Assembly: GCA_028751875.1 (NCBI GenBank)
Contig: CM054155.1
Coordinates: 6,140,305-6,204,304, forward strand
Length of the DNA: 64,000 bases
Source: Rapana venosa
Lineage: Eukaryota > Mollusca > Gastropoda > Neogastropoda > Muricidae
Reading direction: 5' to 3'
The notes under the pieces: generated by a model
What the model was told of the DNA's origin: nothing
Database searches by the model: none
The model's input: the letters and a program-made list of their open reading frames with translations, nothing else
Shown here: positions 35,301 through 45,560 of the stretch, piece by piece
Layout: each line of letters starts with the position of its first letter
Position numbering within the stretch: position 1 is the stretch's first letter
Position numbers and translations under genes: made by a program

Positions 35301-37475
35301 ACAAACAAACCAACACACAAAATGATAGTCATACAGACAAACAGAAAAGCAGAGACAAACAGAAAAGCACAGACTGACAGAACAGCAAAGACCGACAGTC
35401 AGAACAGCAGAGACAGACAAACAGACAGAAAGGCAGAGGAAGAAAGACAGACAGAACATCAGAGACAGTCAGAACAGCAGAGACAGACAAACAGATAGAA
35501 AGGCAGACACAGACAGACAGAACAGCAGAGACAGACAGACATACAAACAAACAGAAAAACAGAGACAGACAGACAGAAAAGCAGAAACAGACAGTTAAAC
35601 AGACAGACCGAAAAACAGAAAGTCAAAAGACAAACAAACAGCAAAGCAGAGAAAGAGAGAAAAGCAGAGGCAGACAGACAGATAGACAGACAGATATAAA
35701 AGCGGAAAACAAACAAACAGAAAAGCAGAACCAGCCAGCCAAACAAGACAGACAGACAAGACAGACAAGACAGTCAGACAAGACAGACAAGACAGACAAG
35801 ACAGTCAGACAGTCAGAAAGACAGACAGTCAGACAGACAGACAAGACAGTCAGACAAGACAGACAAGACAGACAAGACAGCCAGATAGACAGACAGACAG
35901 ACAAGACAGTCAGACAAGACAGACAGACAGACAAGACAGTCAGACAGACAGACAAGACAGTCAGACAAGACAGACAGACAGACAAGACAGTCAGACAGAC
36001 AGACAAGACAGACAAGACAGTCAGACAAGACAGACAGACAAGACAGACAAGACAGTCAGACAAGACAGACAAGACAGACAAGACAGACAAGACAGACAAG
36101 TCAGACAAGTCAGACAAGACAGACAGACAAGACAGACAAGACAGACAGACAAGACAGACAAGTCAGACAGACAGACAAGACAGACAAGACAAAGAAGACA
36201 GACAGACAAGACAGACAAGTCAGACATTCAGACAGACAGACAAGACAGTCAGACAGACAGACAGACAGACAAGACAGTCAGACAAGACAGTCAGACAGAC
36301 AGTCAGACAGACAGACAGACAGACAGACCAGACAGTCAGACAGACAGACCAGACAGTCAGACAAGACAGACAAGACAAACAAGACAGACAGACAAGACAG
36401 ACAGACAAGACAGACAAGACAGACAAGACATACAGACAGACAGTCAGACAGACAAGACAGTCAGACAGACAGACAAGACAGACAGACAAGACAGACAAGA
36501 GTCAGACAGACAAGAGTCAGACAGACAAGACAGTCAGACAGACAAGACAGACAAGACAGACAAGACAGACAAGACAGTCAGACAAAACAGTCAGACAATA
36601 CAGACAAGACAGACAAGACAGACAAGACAGTCAGATAAGACAGACAAGACAGACAAGACAGACAGACAAGACAGACAAGACAGACAAGACAGACAAGAGT
36701 CAGACAGACAAGAGTCAGACAGACAAGACAGTCAGACAGACAAGACAGACAGTCAGAGGGAGAGAGACTGACCGATGCAGAGGGCGAAGAGGAGGACGAC
36801 CTGCAGGAGCTGGGTGGCCAGGAAGCAGGCCAGGAAGCCGGCCACAGCCAGCCCAGTGCCCAGCACTGTGGTCCTCCTCACCGACATCACCTGCAGCACC
36901 CCCGACATCACCACCAGGGCTGCCAGGCAACGTAGTAGTGGAGGAGCAGTGATGATGGTGGTGAGGAGGAGGAGGATGAGGAGTAGGATGAGGAGGAGGA
37001 GGAGGATGGTGATGATGATGAGGATGATGATTATGGTGATGGTGATGATAATGGTGATGATGATGAGGAGGATGAGGATGGTGATGATGAGGATGGTGAT
37101 GATGGTGATGATGGTGATGAGGAGGAGGAGGAGGAGGAGGAGGAGAAGGAGGACGAAGATTTTGATGATTATTTGAGGAGGAGGAGGAGGAGGAGGAGGA
37201 GGAAGGAGGAAGATTTTGATGATTATTGAGGAGGAGGAGGAGGAGGAGGAGGAGAAGGAGGAGGATGATTTCGATGATTATTTGAGGAGGAGGAGGAGAG
37301 GAGAAGGAGGAGGAGGAGGATTTCGATGATTATTTGAGGAGGAGGAGGAGGAGGAGGAGGAGGAGAAGGAGGAGGAGGATTTTGATGATTATTTGAGGAG
37401 GAGGAGGAGGAGAACGAGGAGGAGGATTTCGATGATTATTTGAGGAGGCGGAGGAGGAGAAGGAGGATTTCGAAA

Positions 37476-37518
<43 letters not shown>

Positions 37519-37662
37519 CGACGACGACGACGATGATGATGGTGATGATGATGATGACGATGATAGTGATGATGATGATGAGGGGGAGGAGGAGGAAGAG
37601 GGGAGGATTTCGATGAGGAGGAGGATTTCGATTATAAGGAGGAGGAGGAGGAGGAGGATTTC

Positions 37663-37698
<36 letters not shown>

Positions 37699-37886
37699 GA
37701 GAGGATTTCAATGATGGTGATGATGATGATGAGGAGGAGGAGGAGGATTACGACGACGACGACGAGGAGGAGGAGGAGGAGGATTTCGATGGTGATGATA
37801 GTGGTGATGGTAATGATGATGATGATGAGGAGGAGGAGGAGGAGAAGGAGGAGGAGGACGACGATTACGATGATGATTTGATGATA

Positions 37887-37945
<59 letters not shown>

Positions 37946-38215
37946 GGTGGTGGTGGTGGTGGTTGTGGTGGTGGTGGTGGTGGTGATTGTGGTGGGGGTA
38001 GGGGTGTGTGGGTGGTGGTGGTGGTGGTGATTGTGGTGGGGGTAGGGTGGTGGTGGTGGTGGTGGTGATGATGGTGATGATGATGGTGATTATGATGGTG
38101 ATGGTGGTGATGATGGTGATTATGATGGTGATGACGATGACAGTAGTGGTGGTGGTGATGATGATGATAAGAGTAACAATGATGATGATGATACTACTAC
38201 TACTACTACTACTAT

Positions 38216-38265
<50 letters not shown>

Positions 38266-38474
38266 ATAATAATAATAATAATAATAGTAATAAAGAATTG
38301 TGGTAGCGTTGATTCTTACGAAGCAAACAAATCAAAGCGCTTGCATTCAAATCATACGAACACATGTAACTTTTCACAAATAAGATTCACAGATTTTCAA
38401 CTGACTCTGTGAACCCGGACTTTCCACCTTTCTAGGCTGGTGTGTTACCTCTAGACCACCGGTCCACCAAAACC

Positions 38475-38511
<37 letters not shown>

Positions 38512-39347
38512 CAGACAGACAGCCAGTTAACCAGACAGACAGACAGGCAGACAGGGAGGTACGCAGGCAGGCAGGCAGGCAGGCAAGCAGGCAGACAGAC
38601 AGAGTCCTAGTCCTTCGGATGAGATTATAAACCGAGGCCCCGTGTGTGAACGCACGCTGAACATCTTGCGCACACGTTAAATCCTGTCCCGCTTTTCGTA
38701 AGATTAGGCCATTGTGTGCCGGTGGGAACAGATGACAAAATTTATAAAACTGCATACACACGGGGACTGGATGTAAAAAAAACACATAAGTGCTTATTCC
38801 ATTATCCTCGATATAAAAGAATATAATAAAAAAATAAATAAATAAACAGACAGGCAGACCTGTGATACTGAACACTGCCGATTCCACTCCGCCCAGCACA
38901 GCAATCATGGTGGCGGAGGACTGAAACTTCAATTGAATGGCCACGAAGATCACCCCAAAGGCCCGCAAGAGACCCACACACACGAACTGGATCGCGAACA
39001 CAGCTGCACACACAAAAAGAAAGAAAAAGTAAAAGTAAAAACCCCATCCCTATCATTGTTCCATCATATCCACCCATCTATCCATCCGTCCATATCTATT
39101 CATCCATCCATCCGTCCATCTGTCCATCCATCCATCCATCCGTCCATCCATCCATCCGTTCATCCATTCGTTTGTCTGTCCGTCCGTCCGTCTGTCCGTC
39201 TATCCATCCAACCAACCAAGCGAACACGTATACATTAGCACGTATGGGGTCGCGTAGTTACATGTGCATGTGTGCGTGCACGCTCACGTAGGCACGCACG
39301 CACGCATGCACCCTCCCCCCCCCCACCACACTCACACGTGTGTGTAT

Positions 39348-39387
<40 letters not shown>

Positions 39388-39561
39388 CATGCGTACGTGC
39401 GTGTATGTGTATGTGTGGGTGGGTGTCCCAGTGTGTCTGTGTGTATGTGTGCGGGGCCAATCACAATTATTACATTCTTTCAGGCACGCGTACGTATATC
39501 CATGCATATAAGCACATGCACGCACATCGTGCATGCACATAATGCGAATGTGTCAAAAAGA

Positions 39562-39649
<88 letters not shown>

Positions 39650-39837
39650 ACGCGCGCAGTCGCAATTACACTCTCCTTCTCGCGCACATGTATGCACATA
39701 CACACACGCAAGAATACACGATTTGTATTGAGAATGGTGGTGGAGTTGAAAGTAACAATAGTTACAGTGCTGACAGTGATGATAATGGTCGTAGTTGTGG
39801 TGGTGGTGATGATGAGGATGAGGAGGAAGAGGATGAC

Positions 39838-39879
<42 letters not shown>

Positions 39880-41529
39880 CGTGTGTGTGTGTGTGTAATC
39901 ATTAGTAATGGACTTCACATTTCTCAGTAGCACTCCCTATGGCTCTATTTAGCTGCTACCAGTATCAAATAATCTCTATGTTAACCCCTCTCCCCACAAA
40001 AATACCCTTTAAACCATTGCATTTTGGTTGTGAATGGGAAACTTTTATCTTATAAATTATGTGATTGTATCAGATTTGCTTACAAACAACTGTTTTGGTT
40101 CCGGAAATAAGCATGTCGATTGATTAGTATGTGTTGCATACTAATAGCAGAGAAGTTTGATATATAAATATATGACGCTCCACCCCGAAATGAGTCGCTT
40201 TGCACCTGATCCACGTTTCTGCTAGGAACCGTTTTAGGCAGGTAGGAGTCAGGTTGTCGATTTTGAGATTGTGATTGATTATGAAGTTATAGCCATTTTT
40301 CTACCCTGTACTGAAGTATCAAGAAATAATTTTGAGTTCTTTTGCTTTAAAAGCACATTAAAAAAACACCCAAGCCTTCATTCTGACCACCTACCACGCT
40401 GCAAAACTTCTCAATTTTTCATTTTGTCACTTCCTGCTGTCTATCATATTAATTTCTAATACCTGTTCATAAAGTTGTCCGAGTTTAAATCTGTTTTCTG
40501 TACTGAATAGCCTTGTTATTGCACATTAAAAACCTGTTAACAAATTAAATTGACCTCCGGTACAATGCTACTTATTATGTGGAGAAGAGTCATACATTAT
40601 CGTTTTGTTGAAGGACAGGCATAAAGACAGACAAACAGATAACAATAAAGACACAGACCGTTTATCCTTTCTCCGTAACATACAGAAAGATACAACAAAT
40701 CATAAACAAACTCAGAAAGAGCATGAGAACAGAAGAAGGTCGGAAACTTCAGAAAGAGAAGCAGAGAGAAACAAAAATCATGATAAAGATAATCATACAA
40801 AAAGAGAAAGACTCTTCACACAGAAAGATAGAAACTGTAGCAAGAGAATGAGAAGGAAAAAATATGAGAGAGATACACAGTTTATTTATTTATCTATCTC
40901 TTTATTTATACCACTTAAAGTCACTGTAGATTTCACTGCGTGAAATTCGGGCTGCCCTCCCCGAGGAGAGCGCGTCGCCACAAGAGCAGCGCCACCCATT
41001 GTCATTTTGTTTCTGTCTGCAATTGTATTTGTTTTCCTATCAGAGTAGCTTTTTGTACAGCATTTTGCTACAGACAAGACTCTTGTTGCCGTGGGTTCTT
41101 AATTATGTGTAACACACGTGATCTCGGTTTATTGTTTCATCCGAAAGACTAGCACCAAGACCACCACTCACGGTCTTATGAATAGGGGGAAATGTTTAAG
41201 GCCCAAACGGGGATAAAACCACCGCACATTTCCGACCCGTTCGCTTTCTAGGCAGGTGCGTTACCTCTAGACCACCGATCCACAATGAATGATCCACAAA
41301 GAGGTGACAGAAACATGGACAAGAAGAAAAGAGAAGAAGGACAGGTCAAGGCGCATGACTCACCCAACACTATCACCCAGGCCCATCCTTTATCCACGGG
41401 GTTGTGTGTGGTCACCTCAGCTGCCCCGTTCTCCTCAGCATGGTCATCGTGGTCATCGTGGTCACTGTCCACTGTGTCCTCGTGGGCTTTGCAGACTGCT
41501 GAGGGGCTATCAGTCCTGTGGCTGTCCAT
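31227..41529 (-). CDS. SLC16 / monocarboxylate transporter-like protein, 5 exons
   Basis: Coding exons on the minus strand are 41529-41364, 39003-38860, 36919-36773, 35040-33829 and 31396-31227. Every junction is GT-AG and the phases fit, giving 612 residues and a TAA stop. The family is recognised from DKGWAW at residues 46-51 (the DGGWGW signature before helix 1), [20 protein letters not shown] at 170-189 (the second family motif), and the [13 protein letters not shown] block near the end. Twelve membrane helices are expected as 6+6, with a long hydrophilic loop (about 245-400). Asp458 and Arg462 (DILSR) align with the paired Asp/Arg of helix 8 that matter for proton-coupled transport in MCT1. 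Arg69 sits where MCT1 has its key Lys in helix 1. The start is the first Met in exon 1 with A at -3 and G at +4. An upstream non-coding exon is possible. The substrate cannot be assigned. Confidence 0.92.
31400..31990 (+). repeat. Degenerate ~45-bp minisatellite in intron 4
   Basis: Units combine 'acaagatcattatctacatc' and 'aacaagattatgagtatcat' with variants. The array begins within a few bases of the acceptor of exon 5, so the transcribed strand reads GATGTAGATAATGATCTTGT-type repeats next to the splice site. An Ile/Lys/Asn-rich plus-strand frame is an artefact. Confidence 0.85.
32050..32248 (+). mobile_element. SINE-A, 5'-truncated
   Basis: Starts near 'cgttaacacgttaaatcctg' and runs through 'ttcgaaagagtaggtcattg', 'cgcatacacacgggggctgg' and 'gcttattccattatcctcga' to a (TAAA)-type tail. 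It lies in intron 4 of the SLC16-like gene, opposite strand. Confidence 0.85.
32365..32450 (+). repeat. Element E fragment with TA-rich tail
   Basis: (AAT)n is followed by 'aaatggaacttatatagctt', then 'atacactatatacac' repeats in place of the usual body. Confidence 0.65.
32515..32665 (+). mobile_element. Diverged SINE-C-like copy
   Basis: 'gatgaaataataaactgaag', 'atcccgtgtgtaataatcac' and 'gttgtccctagcaaaattc' keep the SINE-C block order. Confidence 0.5.
32813..32995 (-). mobile_element. SINE-D terminal part
   Basis: 'tcggctagagctccgaggtt', 'cacaaatggtgagag' and 'accatgaaggtagccacatt' mark the terminus. The tRNA-like head side is lost. Confidence 0.75.
33085..33230 (-). mobile_element. SINE-A body fragment
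   Basis: 'gtgcaagatgttttgcgtgt', 'gttcgcagacgaggccttgg', 'tttatagcctcattcgaagg' and 'gatgctaactccag' match the SINE-A middle. Confidence 0.75.
33231..33828. other. Intron 4 proximal sequence, no element recognised
   Basis: AT-rich intronic sequence with an imperfect GATAAT/ATAATG tract near 33510-33640. Open frames across it are low complexity or antisense to exon 4. Confidence 0.4.
33829..35040 (-). CDS. SLC16-like exon 4 (main exon)
   Basis: 1212 bp, encoding residues 154-556: the second family motif, helices 5-6, the large loop and most of the C-terminal half. The acceptor is TGCTGTGCAG| and the donor is GTTG|GTGAGG. The C-terminal half of the exon is strikingly GC-rich compared with the surrounding introns. 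Confidence 0.92.
35063..35200. repeat. (GT)n microsatellite in intron 3
   Basis: Imperfect GT/GTTT repeats immediately upstream of the exon 4 acceptor. On the transcribed strand this is CA/CAAA-rich. Confidence 0.9.
35205..36765. repeat. GACA / GACAA array, about 1.5 kb, in intron 3
   Basis: The plus strand begins with 'agacaaacagaaaagcagag'-type units (to about 35720). It continues as 'cagacaagacagtcagacag' units up to the exon 3 donor. Leu/Ser/Cys/Val frames on the minus strand are artefacts of the repeat. The transcribed strand is pyrimidine- and G-rich (CTGT/CTTGT). Confidence 0.97.
36773..36919 (-). CDS. SLC16-like exon 3 (helices 3-4)
   Basis: 147 bp, phase 1 at both ends. Encodes [20 protein letters not shown] and the following helix ending LLFALCIG. 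It is squeezed between two long simple-repeat blocks. The donor GTCAGT runs straight into the GACA-type array within about 25 bp. Confidence 0.88.
36935..38290. repeat. GAGGAG / GATGAT / GGT / ACT / AAT array in intron 2
   Basis: About 1.35 kb of trinucleotide-based repeats. It has interspersed higher-order units of about 60-75 bp ('gatttcgatgattatttgag' plus (GAG)n) between 37150 and 37450, (GAT)n near 37470-37530, 37660-37700 and 37870-37930, (GGT)n near 37945-38065, (ACT)n near 38190-38260 and (AAT)n at the end. On the transcribed strand it is CTC/ATC-rich and so forms an extended pyrimidine-rich lead to the exon 3 acceptor. Confidence 0.97.
38255..38380 (+). repeat. Element E copy in intron 2
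   Basis: The (AAT)n run is followed by a diverged 'ggtagcgttgattctta', then 'aaatcaaagcgcttgcattc' and 'aaatcatacgaacacatgta'. Confidence 0.75.
38411..38466 (-). mobile_element. SINE-C head fragment
   Basis: On the minus strand it reads 'ggaccggtggtctagaggta' and 'cacaccagcctagaaagg', the tRNA-like A-box side of SINE-C. The rest is replaced by a GACA/GGCA microsatellite (38475-38600). Confidence 0.7.
38475..38605. repeat. (GACA)n / (GGCA)n microsatellite
   Basis: 'cagacagacagacagaca' then 'ggcaggcaggcaggcagg' runs between the SINE-C and SINE-A fragments. Confidence 0.95.
38612..38835 (+). mobile_element. SINE-A, 5'-truncated, in intron 2
   Basis: 'ccttcggatgagattataaa', 'ccccgtgtgtgaacgcacgc' and 'cattatcctcgatataaaag' are in order, with a (TAAA)n-like tail ending about 25 bp before the exon 2 donor. 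Confidence 0.88.
38860..39003 (-). CDS. SLC16-like exon 2 (helices 1-2)
   Basis: 144 bp, phase 1 at both ends. Encodes [20 protein letters not shown], completing helix 1, then the [18 protein letters not shown] helix. The acceptor follows GTGTGCAG and the donor is ACAG|GTCTG. Confidence 0.88.
39050..39240. repeat. (ATCC)n / (GTCC)n microsatellite
   Basis: 'catccatccatccgtccatc'-type repeats in intron 1. Confidence 0.9.
39335..39900. repeat. (GT)n microsatellites, three runs
   Basis: Runs at about 39345-39387, 39567-39650 and 39839-39897, with GT-rich and GAT-rich spacers. Val/Cys and Thr/His frames on either strand are artefacts. Confidence 0.95.
39901..40879. other. Intron 1 sequence, no element recognised
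   Basis: AT-rich sequence. The Lys/Arg/Asp-rich frame near 40605-40943 lies in AGA/GACA-rich low-complexity DNA. Confidence 0.4.
40880..41283 (-). mobile_element. SINE-C, full length, in intron 1
   Basis: On the minus strand the head has A box 'ggtggtctagaggtaacgc' and a degenerate B box ('tggttttatcccc'). The body has 'gatctcgg' and 'gatgaaacaataaac', and the terminus 'ggcgctgctcttgtggcg' and 'cgggcagcccgaatttcacg' before a TATT/TAAA-rich end. It ends 81 bp from the exon 1 donor, in the same orientation as the gene. Confidence 0.85.
41364..41529 (-). CDS. SLC16-like exon 1 (N-terminus, DKGWAW)
   Basis: Encodes residues 1-55 and one base of codon 56. The first 45 residues are acidic and His/Asp-rich (cytoplasmic); then comes [10 protein letters not shown] entering helix 1. 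The donor is G|GTGAGT. A GTG-started extension further upstream exists but lacks an ATG. Confidence 0.88.
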
Positions 41530-41686
41530 CCTTCCTATGTTCTGCTGGTTGCTTTGCTTTGGGGCGTCAAAACTCACTGTCCTTGCGGTTTTCTGACTCT
41601 TCGATGCTTATTTTTGTAAAAGGGTATTGTGTTTCTGATTTTTCTCTATTATCTGCTTTTCTTTTTTTTTCTTTTTTGGCTCTGTG

Positions 41687-41718
<32 letters not shown>

Positions 41719-42690
41719 TGTTGTGTGTGTGTGTGGTCCTATTCACCTTTTCTATTCGAAAAATTTAGAATCACACTTGGTAAGAACTGTGGTTCTGTCT
41801 GTACGTGTTGTTTGTTTGTTTGGGGTCTTTTGATCTAAGTATTTTACGTTTTTGAGTTTTTATTTGCTCTGGATTAAACACAAATAGTTTTGGTAAACAA
41901 AAGACCCTTCAATCTTTGTCATCTGAAAAAAATTAGTTTACAGCTGAACCGGGTCCACATTTATAGCATGCATCCTTGTTGCCAATTGTTTTTTCCGCTC
42001 AAAGTCCTGTTTCTTTCTGTTTAGTTTTCACAGTCGTGGTGTCCTTTGCACTGTTTAAAACCATTTGTTTTCTTTTGTTCTTTTGCAAACTTTTTTTTGC
42101 AATCGTTGAAGGAGACGGCTTTGATTTCAAACCTTGAACCCTATGACATAAATAATCAACCAGTGTGAGAAAATACAACAGTATCAGTATTCAAACTAAA
42201 ACAACAACAACAGCAAAGAAATAAAACAACTTATAAAAGAACTTCAGCACTGGTACCTCGAAATGACATACAAGTCTGTAATTTAGTCTCTGTATTAAAT
42301 TTCAATCCCTCAATCATAAACGGACGTTCATCCCCCTACGTTGGCATAGTGGATTAATCAAAGCCATGTAGTTCTTTTGTCCCCATTTATTGTGCACCCT
42401 TAAACAGCCACACACAGCAGGTAGTACTTCCCACGCTTGCAGACAAAGGATCATTCTTCCTTCCTTCCTCCAGGAGCCAGAGTACATCAGACACAGCACG
42501 TCTGGAGGTGCGTGGAACATGTGTACGTATCACTGGACGTAGCCAGCAAACAGACTGTCTTGTTGAGGAAACTCCCATTATGATTGGCTGGGAAAGACGG
42601 AAGTGGAAAACGGATGAGTCGACTCAGGATACACTCCTGTATTAGCTTGTAGGTCATGTAGTATCTTTTTCCATTTCACTTTCATTTTAG
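41530..42690. other. Region upstream of the SLC16-like start
   Basis: It may contain the 5' UTR and promoter of the minus-strand gene, but nothing decisive is visible. A (GT)n run lies at about 41690-41735. An ATTGG (CCAAT on the minus strand) occurs at 42583-42587, about 1 kb from the start codon. Confidence 0.35.
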
Positions 42691-42870
42691 TCTTTTATTT
42701 CGAGGATAATGGAATAACCATTCGTGTGCTTTCCTTTTTACATCCAGTCCATGTGTGTATGTAGTTTTGTAAATTTTGTCATCCGTTCCCACTGGCACAC
42801 AATGGCATACTCTTCCGAAAAGCGGAACGGGTTTGACGTGTGCGAAAGACGTTCTGATCTTGTATAGAGT
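42691..42870 (-). mobile_element. SINE-A 3' part
   Basis: 'tatttcgaggataatggaat', 'catccagtccatgtgtgtat' and 'cttccgaaaagcggaacggg' are in order. It is lost beyond 'gcgaaagacgttctg'. Confidence 0.85.
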
Positions 42871-43180
42871 GCCAGTCAGAAAAATATTTTCTGGTTTTCA
42901 CAGATATTTTTTAAAGTATGAAAAATGCACTGTGTGTTTGTTTTGGGGGTTGAGGCCATAGCTTAACACAGATAGTGATGAAAAAGTTGGAAATGATCAT
43001 CAACTGATGATTGCTTGCGTTCCTACAGTGTTGACCTCGCGCATGCATATTGCAGTAAGGAAGCTAGCAGACGACCATGGACTGAGGGGGTAGAGTGTTT
43101 GCTGAAAAATAACACAGAAAAGTTCAAAACTACCACATTTGTTTGTATTGCCCTGAGTTTTGAGTCAGGGTCTTCACCTT
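42871..43180. other. non-coding, no feature recognised
   Basis: Unique-looking sequence between a SINE-A end and a LINE-B fragment. Confidence 0.35.
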
Positions 43181-43370
43181 CACCTTCAAATATCCCGTAG
43201 TCCCGTGGACCGTGGTGGCACCATTGAAGATTTTGCAACCAGCTTCCTCCATTCCCTGCGGTCCTCTGCTTTCCGTAGCAATTCGTTCCACTCAAGGCCA
43301 GTCCACTCTGTGATATTGTCTTCCCATCATTTTCTCTGTCTGCTTCTTCGCCTCCCTCTTTGTTTCCTCA
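43181..43370 (-). mobile_element. LINE-B 3' fragment
   Basis: Same segment as at 2.3 kb and 57.1 kb ('gtagtcccgtggaccgtgg', 'gcggtcctctgctttccgta'). It is truncated at nearly the same two points as the others. Confidence 0.78.
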
Positions 43371-43470
43371 GAGGCCAGTCTTTTACCCAAAAAAGTGGTT
43401 CTTATTTCTGTGGATGCCTTAGTACCTGCAGTATGAATGCAAGAGTGACAATTATATGAACATAGAAGAT

Positions 43471-43682
43471 CCTTCGGATGAGACTATAAACCGAGGCACC
43501 GTGTGCGAACGGATGCAGAACATCTTGCGCACACGTTAAATCCTGTTCTGCATTTTGAAAGAGTAGGCCATTGTGTGCCGGTGGGAACAGATGACAAAAT
43601 TGACAAAACCGCATACACACGGGGACTGGATGTAAAAAAAAGCACATGAGTGCTTATTCCATTATCCTCGATATAAAAAAAA
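43471..43682 (+). mobile_element. SINE-A, 5'-truncated
   Basis: 'ccttcggatgagactataaa' through 'gcttattccattatcctcga' and an A-rich end. It starts within the SINE-A body like the copies at 38.6 and 56.3 kb. Confidence 0.88.
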
Positions 43683-43690
43683 CAAAAATC

Positions 43691-43795
43691 TGTGCGCTTT
43701 GATTTGTTGCTTTACAAGATTCAGCACTATATAAGTTCCATACATTATGATTATTATATTACTATTATATTATTATTATTATTATTATTATTTTT
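43691..43795 (-). repeat. Element E copy, minus strand
   Basis: 'tgcgctttgatttgttgctt', 'acaagattcagcactatata' and 'agttccatacattatg', then (ATT)n. It sits directly next to the SINE-A tail. Confidence 0.85.
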
Positions 43796-44040
43796 AAAAG
43801 CGGTAAAATGCAACGCAGGTGTGTAGCCTTATGCTGCTCCAATGTACGACTTTGTAGGGAATGGTTGAAGAATTCAAGGTCAAGGGTACTGCACTATGAG
43901 AAAAGGGCATGTGGAGTGACTCTAAGGACACAGAATGAGAGATTAGTCACGGCAGTTTCGTTTTGCTATCAGTGTGCTGCAGTCAGTTCATTTTCCAATA
44001 GGCCCGCAGACAACCCATCTCTGGACAGACGCTTTGGGCC
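43796..44040. other. non-coding, no feature recognised
   Basis: A short open frame (43808-44134) without recognisable domain. It runs into the tandem repeat and is not convincing. Confidence 0.3.
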
Positions 44041-44270
44041 TTTGTTCCCTTTCATAAATTTACATTTTTTAAAAACTTCTTTTGTTCCATTTCATAAATT
44101 TACATTAATAAAATTCTTTTGTTCCATTTCATAACTTTACTTTTAAAAAAAATTCTTTTGTTCCGTTTCATAAATTTACTTTTAAAAAAAAATTCTTTTG
44201 TTCCGTTTCATAAATTTACATTTTTTTAAACTCTTTTGTTCCGTTTCATAAATTCACATTTTATTATTTT
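44040..44270 (+). repeat. 39-bp tandem repeat, about six units
   Basis: Units contain 'ttttgttccgtttcataaat' and 'ttacttttaaaaaaaattc'. Later units are nearly identical. Confidence 0.9.
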
Positions 44271-44274
44271 AATT

Positions 44275-44616
44275 GTTTTATTTCGAGGATAATGGAATGA
44301 GCGCTCATGCGCTTTTTTTCACATCCAGTCCCTGTGTGTATGCAGTTTTGTAAATTCTGTCATCCGTTCCCATCGGCACACAATGGCCTACTCTTCCGAA
44401 AAGCGAAACGGATTTTAACGTGTGAAAAGATGTTCTGCGAGTGTTCGCACACGGGACCTCGGTTTATAGTCTCATCAGAAGGACTTTTGGGGGAAGTGAA
44501 GTCTGCACTGATGTTAACTCCAGAGGAAAATATCCCCTTGAACGAGATTCGAGCCCGGGTCAGCAGATCACGAGCGCAATGAGCATATCTCCAACCACAA
44601 GGCTATCCCTCCCCAA
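44275..44616 (-). mobile_element. SINE-A, full length reference copy
   Basis: This is the best complete SINE-A here. On the minus strand the head has A box 'gatagccttgtggttggag' and B box 'gggctcgaatctc'. The body has 'cttctgatgagactataaac' and 'ccgaggtcccgtgtgcgaac', and the tail is 'cattatcctcgaaataaaac'. Length is about 340 bp. Confidence 0.9.
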
Positions 44617-44675
44617 AGGTCACATGAAACCCATGTCATTGAGTTAACTGGCAAACATCATTATCATCTTTTGTT

Positions 44676-44800
44676 TTCGTTCCTCGGCTAGAGCTCCGAG
44701 TTTCACTAATGGTGAAGTTTAATGTATGCAGCCATGCAGCCATTTATAGGCATCATTAAGGTAGCTGTATTCCGGCTTTGGGGTAATGACTTTTATCTAA
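44676..44800 (-). mobile_element. SINE-D terminal part
   Basis: 'ctcggctagagctccgagtt' and 'catcattaaggtagctgtat' mark the SINE-D terminus. The head is missing. Confidence 0.75.
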
Positions 44801-45510
44801 ATCAATGAATAGTTAATTTTGGATTGGCTTCAATGCGAAGGAGCATTAACAAGAAAACGTGTATAATTAAAGAAACCACAATTAAGACTTTAAAAAAAAA
44901 TTCACCAGCGTTAACTTTATCTCGACCAAAGGCAACTAGACTTGAGCTGCTTAACCTTTTCTTTGCCTGCTGACAAAGATCGAACACTCCGAAACCAGCC
45001 AGGCCCATGTCAGTGTGCATTTCCATTTTTAAAATTCCCAATAAAGGTAATTCCTATAGAAATCCTCCCCACGGGATGCCGGGAAAAATATCCCCTTGAA
45101 CGAGATTCGAGCAGTATCAACAGCATCCCAACTTTTTGGAAAATTGGGGCCAGCAGTCCCCTCTTTACTATCCCTCTCTTTGCTTCTGCCTTGTTCCTTT
45201 TCTCCCTGTCACCTCATTCTTGTCTTTTATCTGCCTTCTTAGTCCATTCTCCTGCCTTTTTTCCCCCACAAAGATTTAAAAGATCATAGTTCTCTTCCAT
45301 GCCGAAGTTGGATGTGCTGGGCCTGACTTGTCAGGCGCTTAACGGCACTCCATCGTATTGTCCCTCATAATCATGACAGACAATAGTTGCTGTATGAGCC
45401 TTCCATGAAGAAGAAGAAGAAATACAGCAGGAACAGTCATAGTCTTTAAAATGCTACCAAAGGCTAGGGAACAGTTCCAGATATTTCATGTGCAAATTTT
45501 ATTTATGTGT
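44801..45510. other. non-coding, with a short SINE-A head scrap
   Basis: A SINE-A B-box scrap ('tgaacgagattcgagc') lies at about 45095-45112. A 'gaagaagaagaagaa' run lies near 45407-45420. No exon is supported. Confidence 0.4.
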
Positions 45511-45512
<2 letters not shown>

Positions 45513-45558
<46 letters not shown>

Positions 45559-45560
45559 GT
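45513..45560. repeat. (ATCT)n microsatellite
   Basis: A pure ATCT run at the 3' end of the adjacent SINE-C, probably grown from its tail. Confidence 0.95.

Noticed and set aside
35623..36498. [15 protein letters not shown] frames across the GACA array
   Set aside because: They are translations of a four- and five-base microsatellite inside an intron of the SLC16-like gene.
41530..41577. N-terminal extension of the SLC16-like protein from a GTG
   Set aside because: The GTG start is not expected in an animal gene. The ATG at 41529 has a good context and gives a normal hydrophilic N-terminus.
42583..42587. CCAAT box as promoter of the SLC16-like gene
   Set aside because: A single pentamer 1 kb upstream of the start codon with no TATA, initiator or CpG support is expected by chance.
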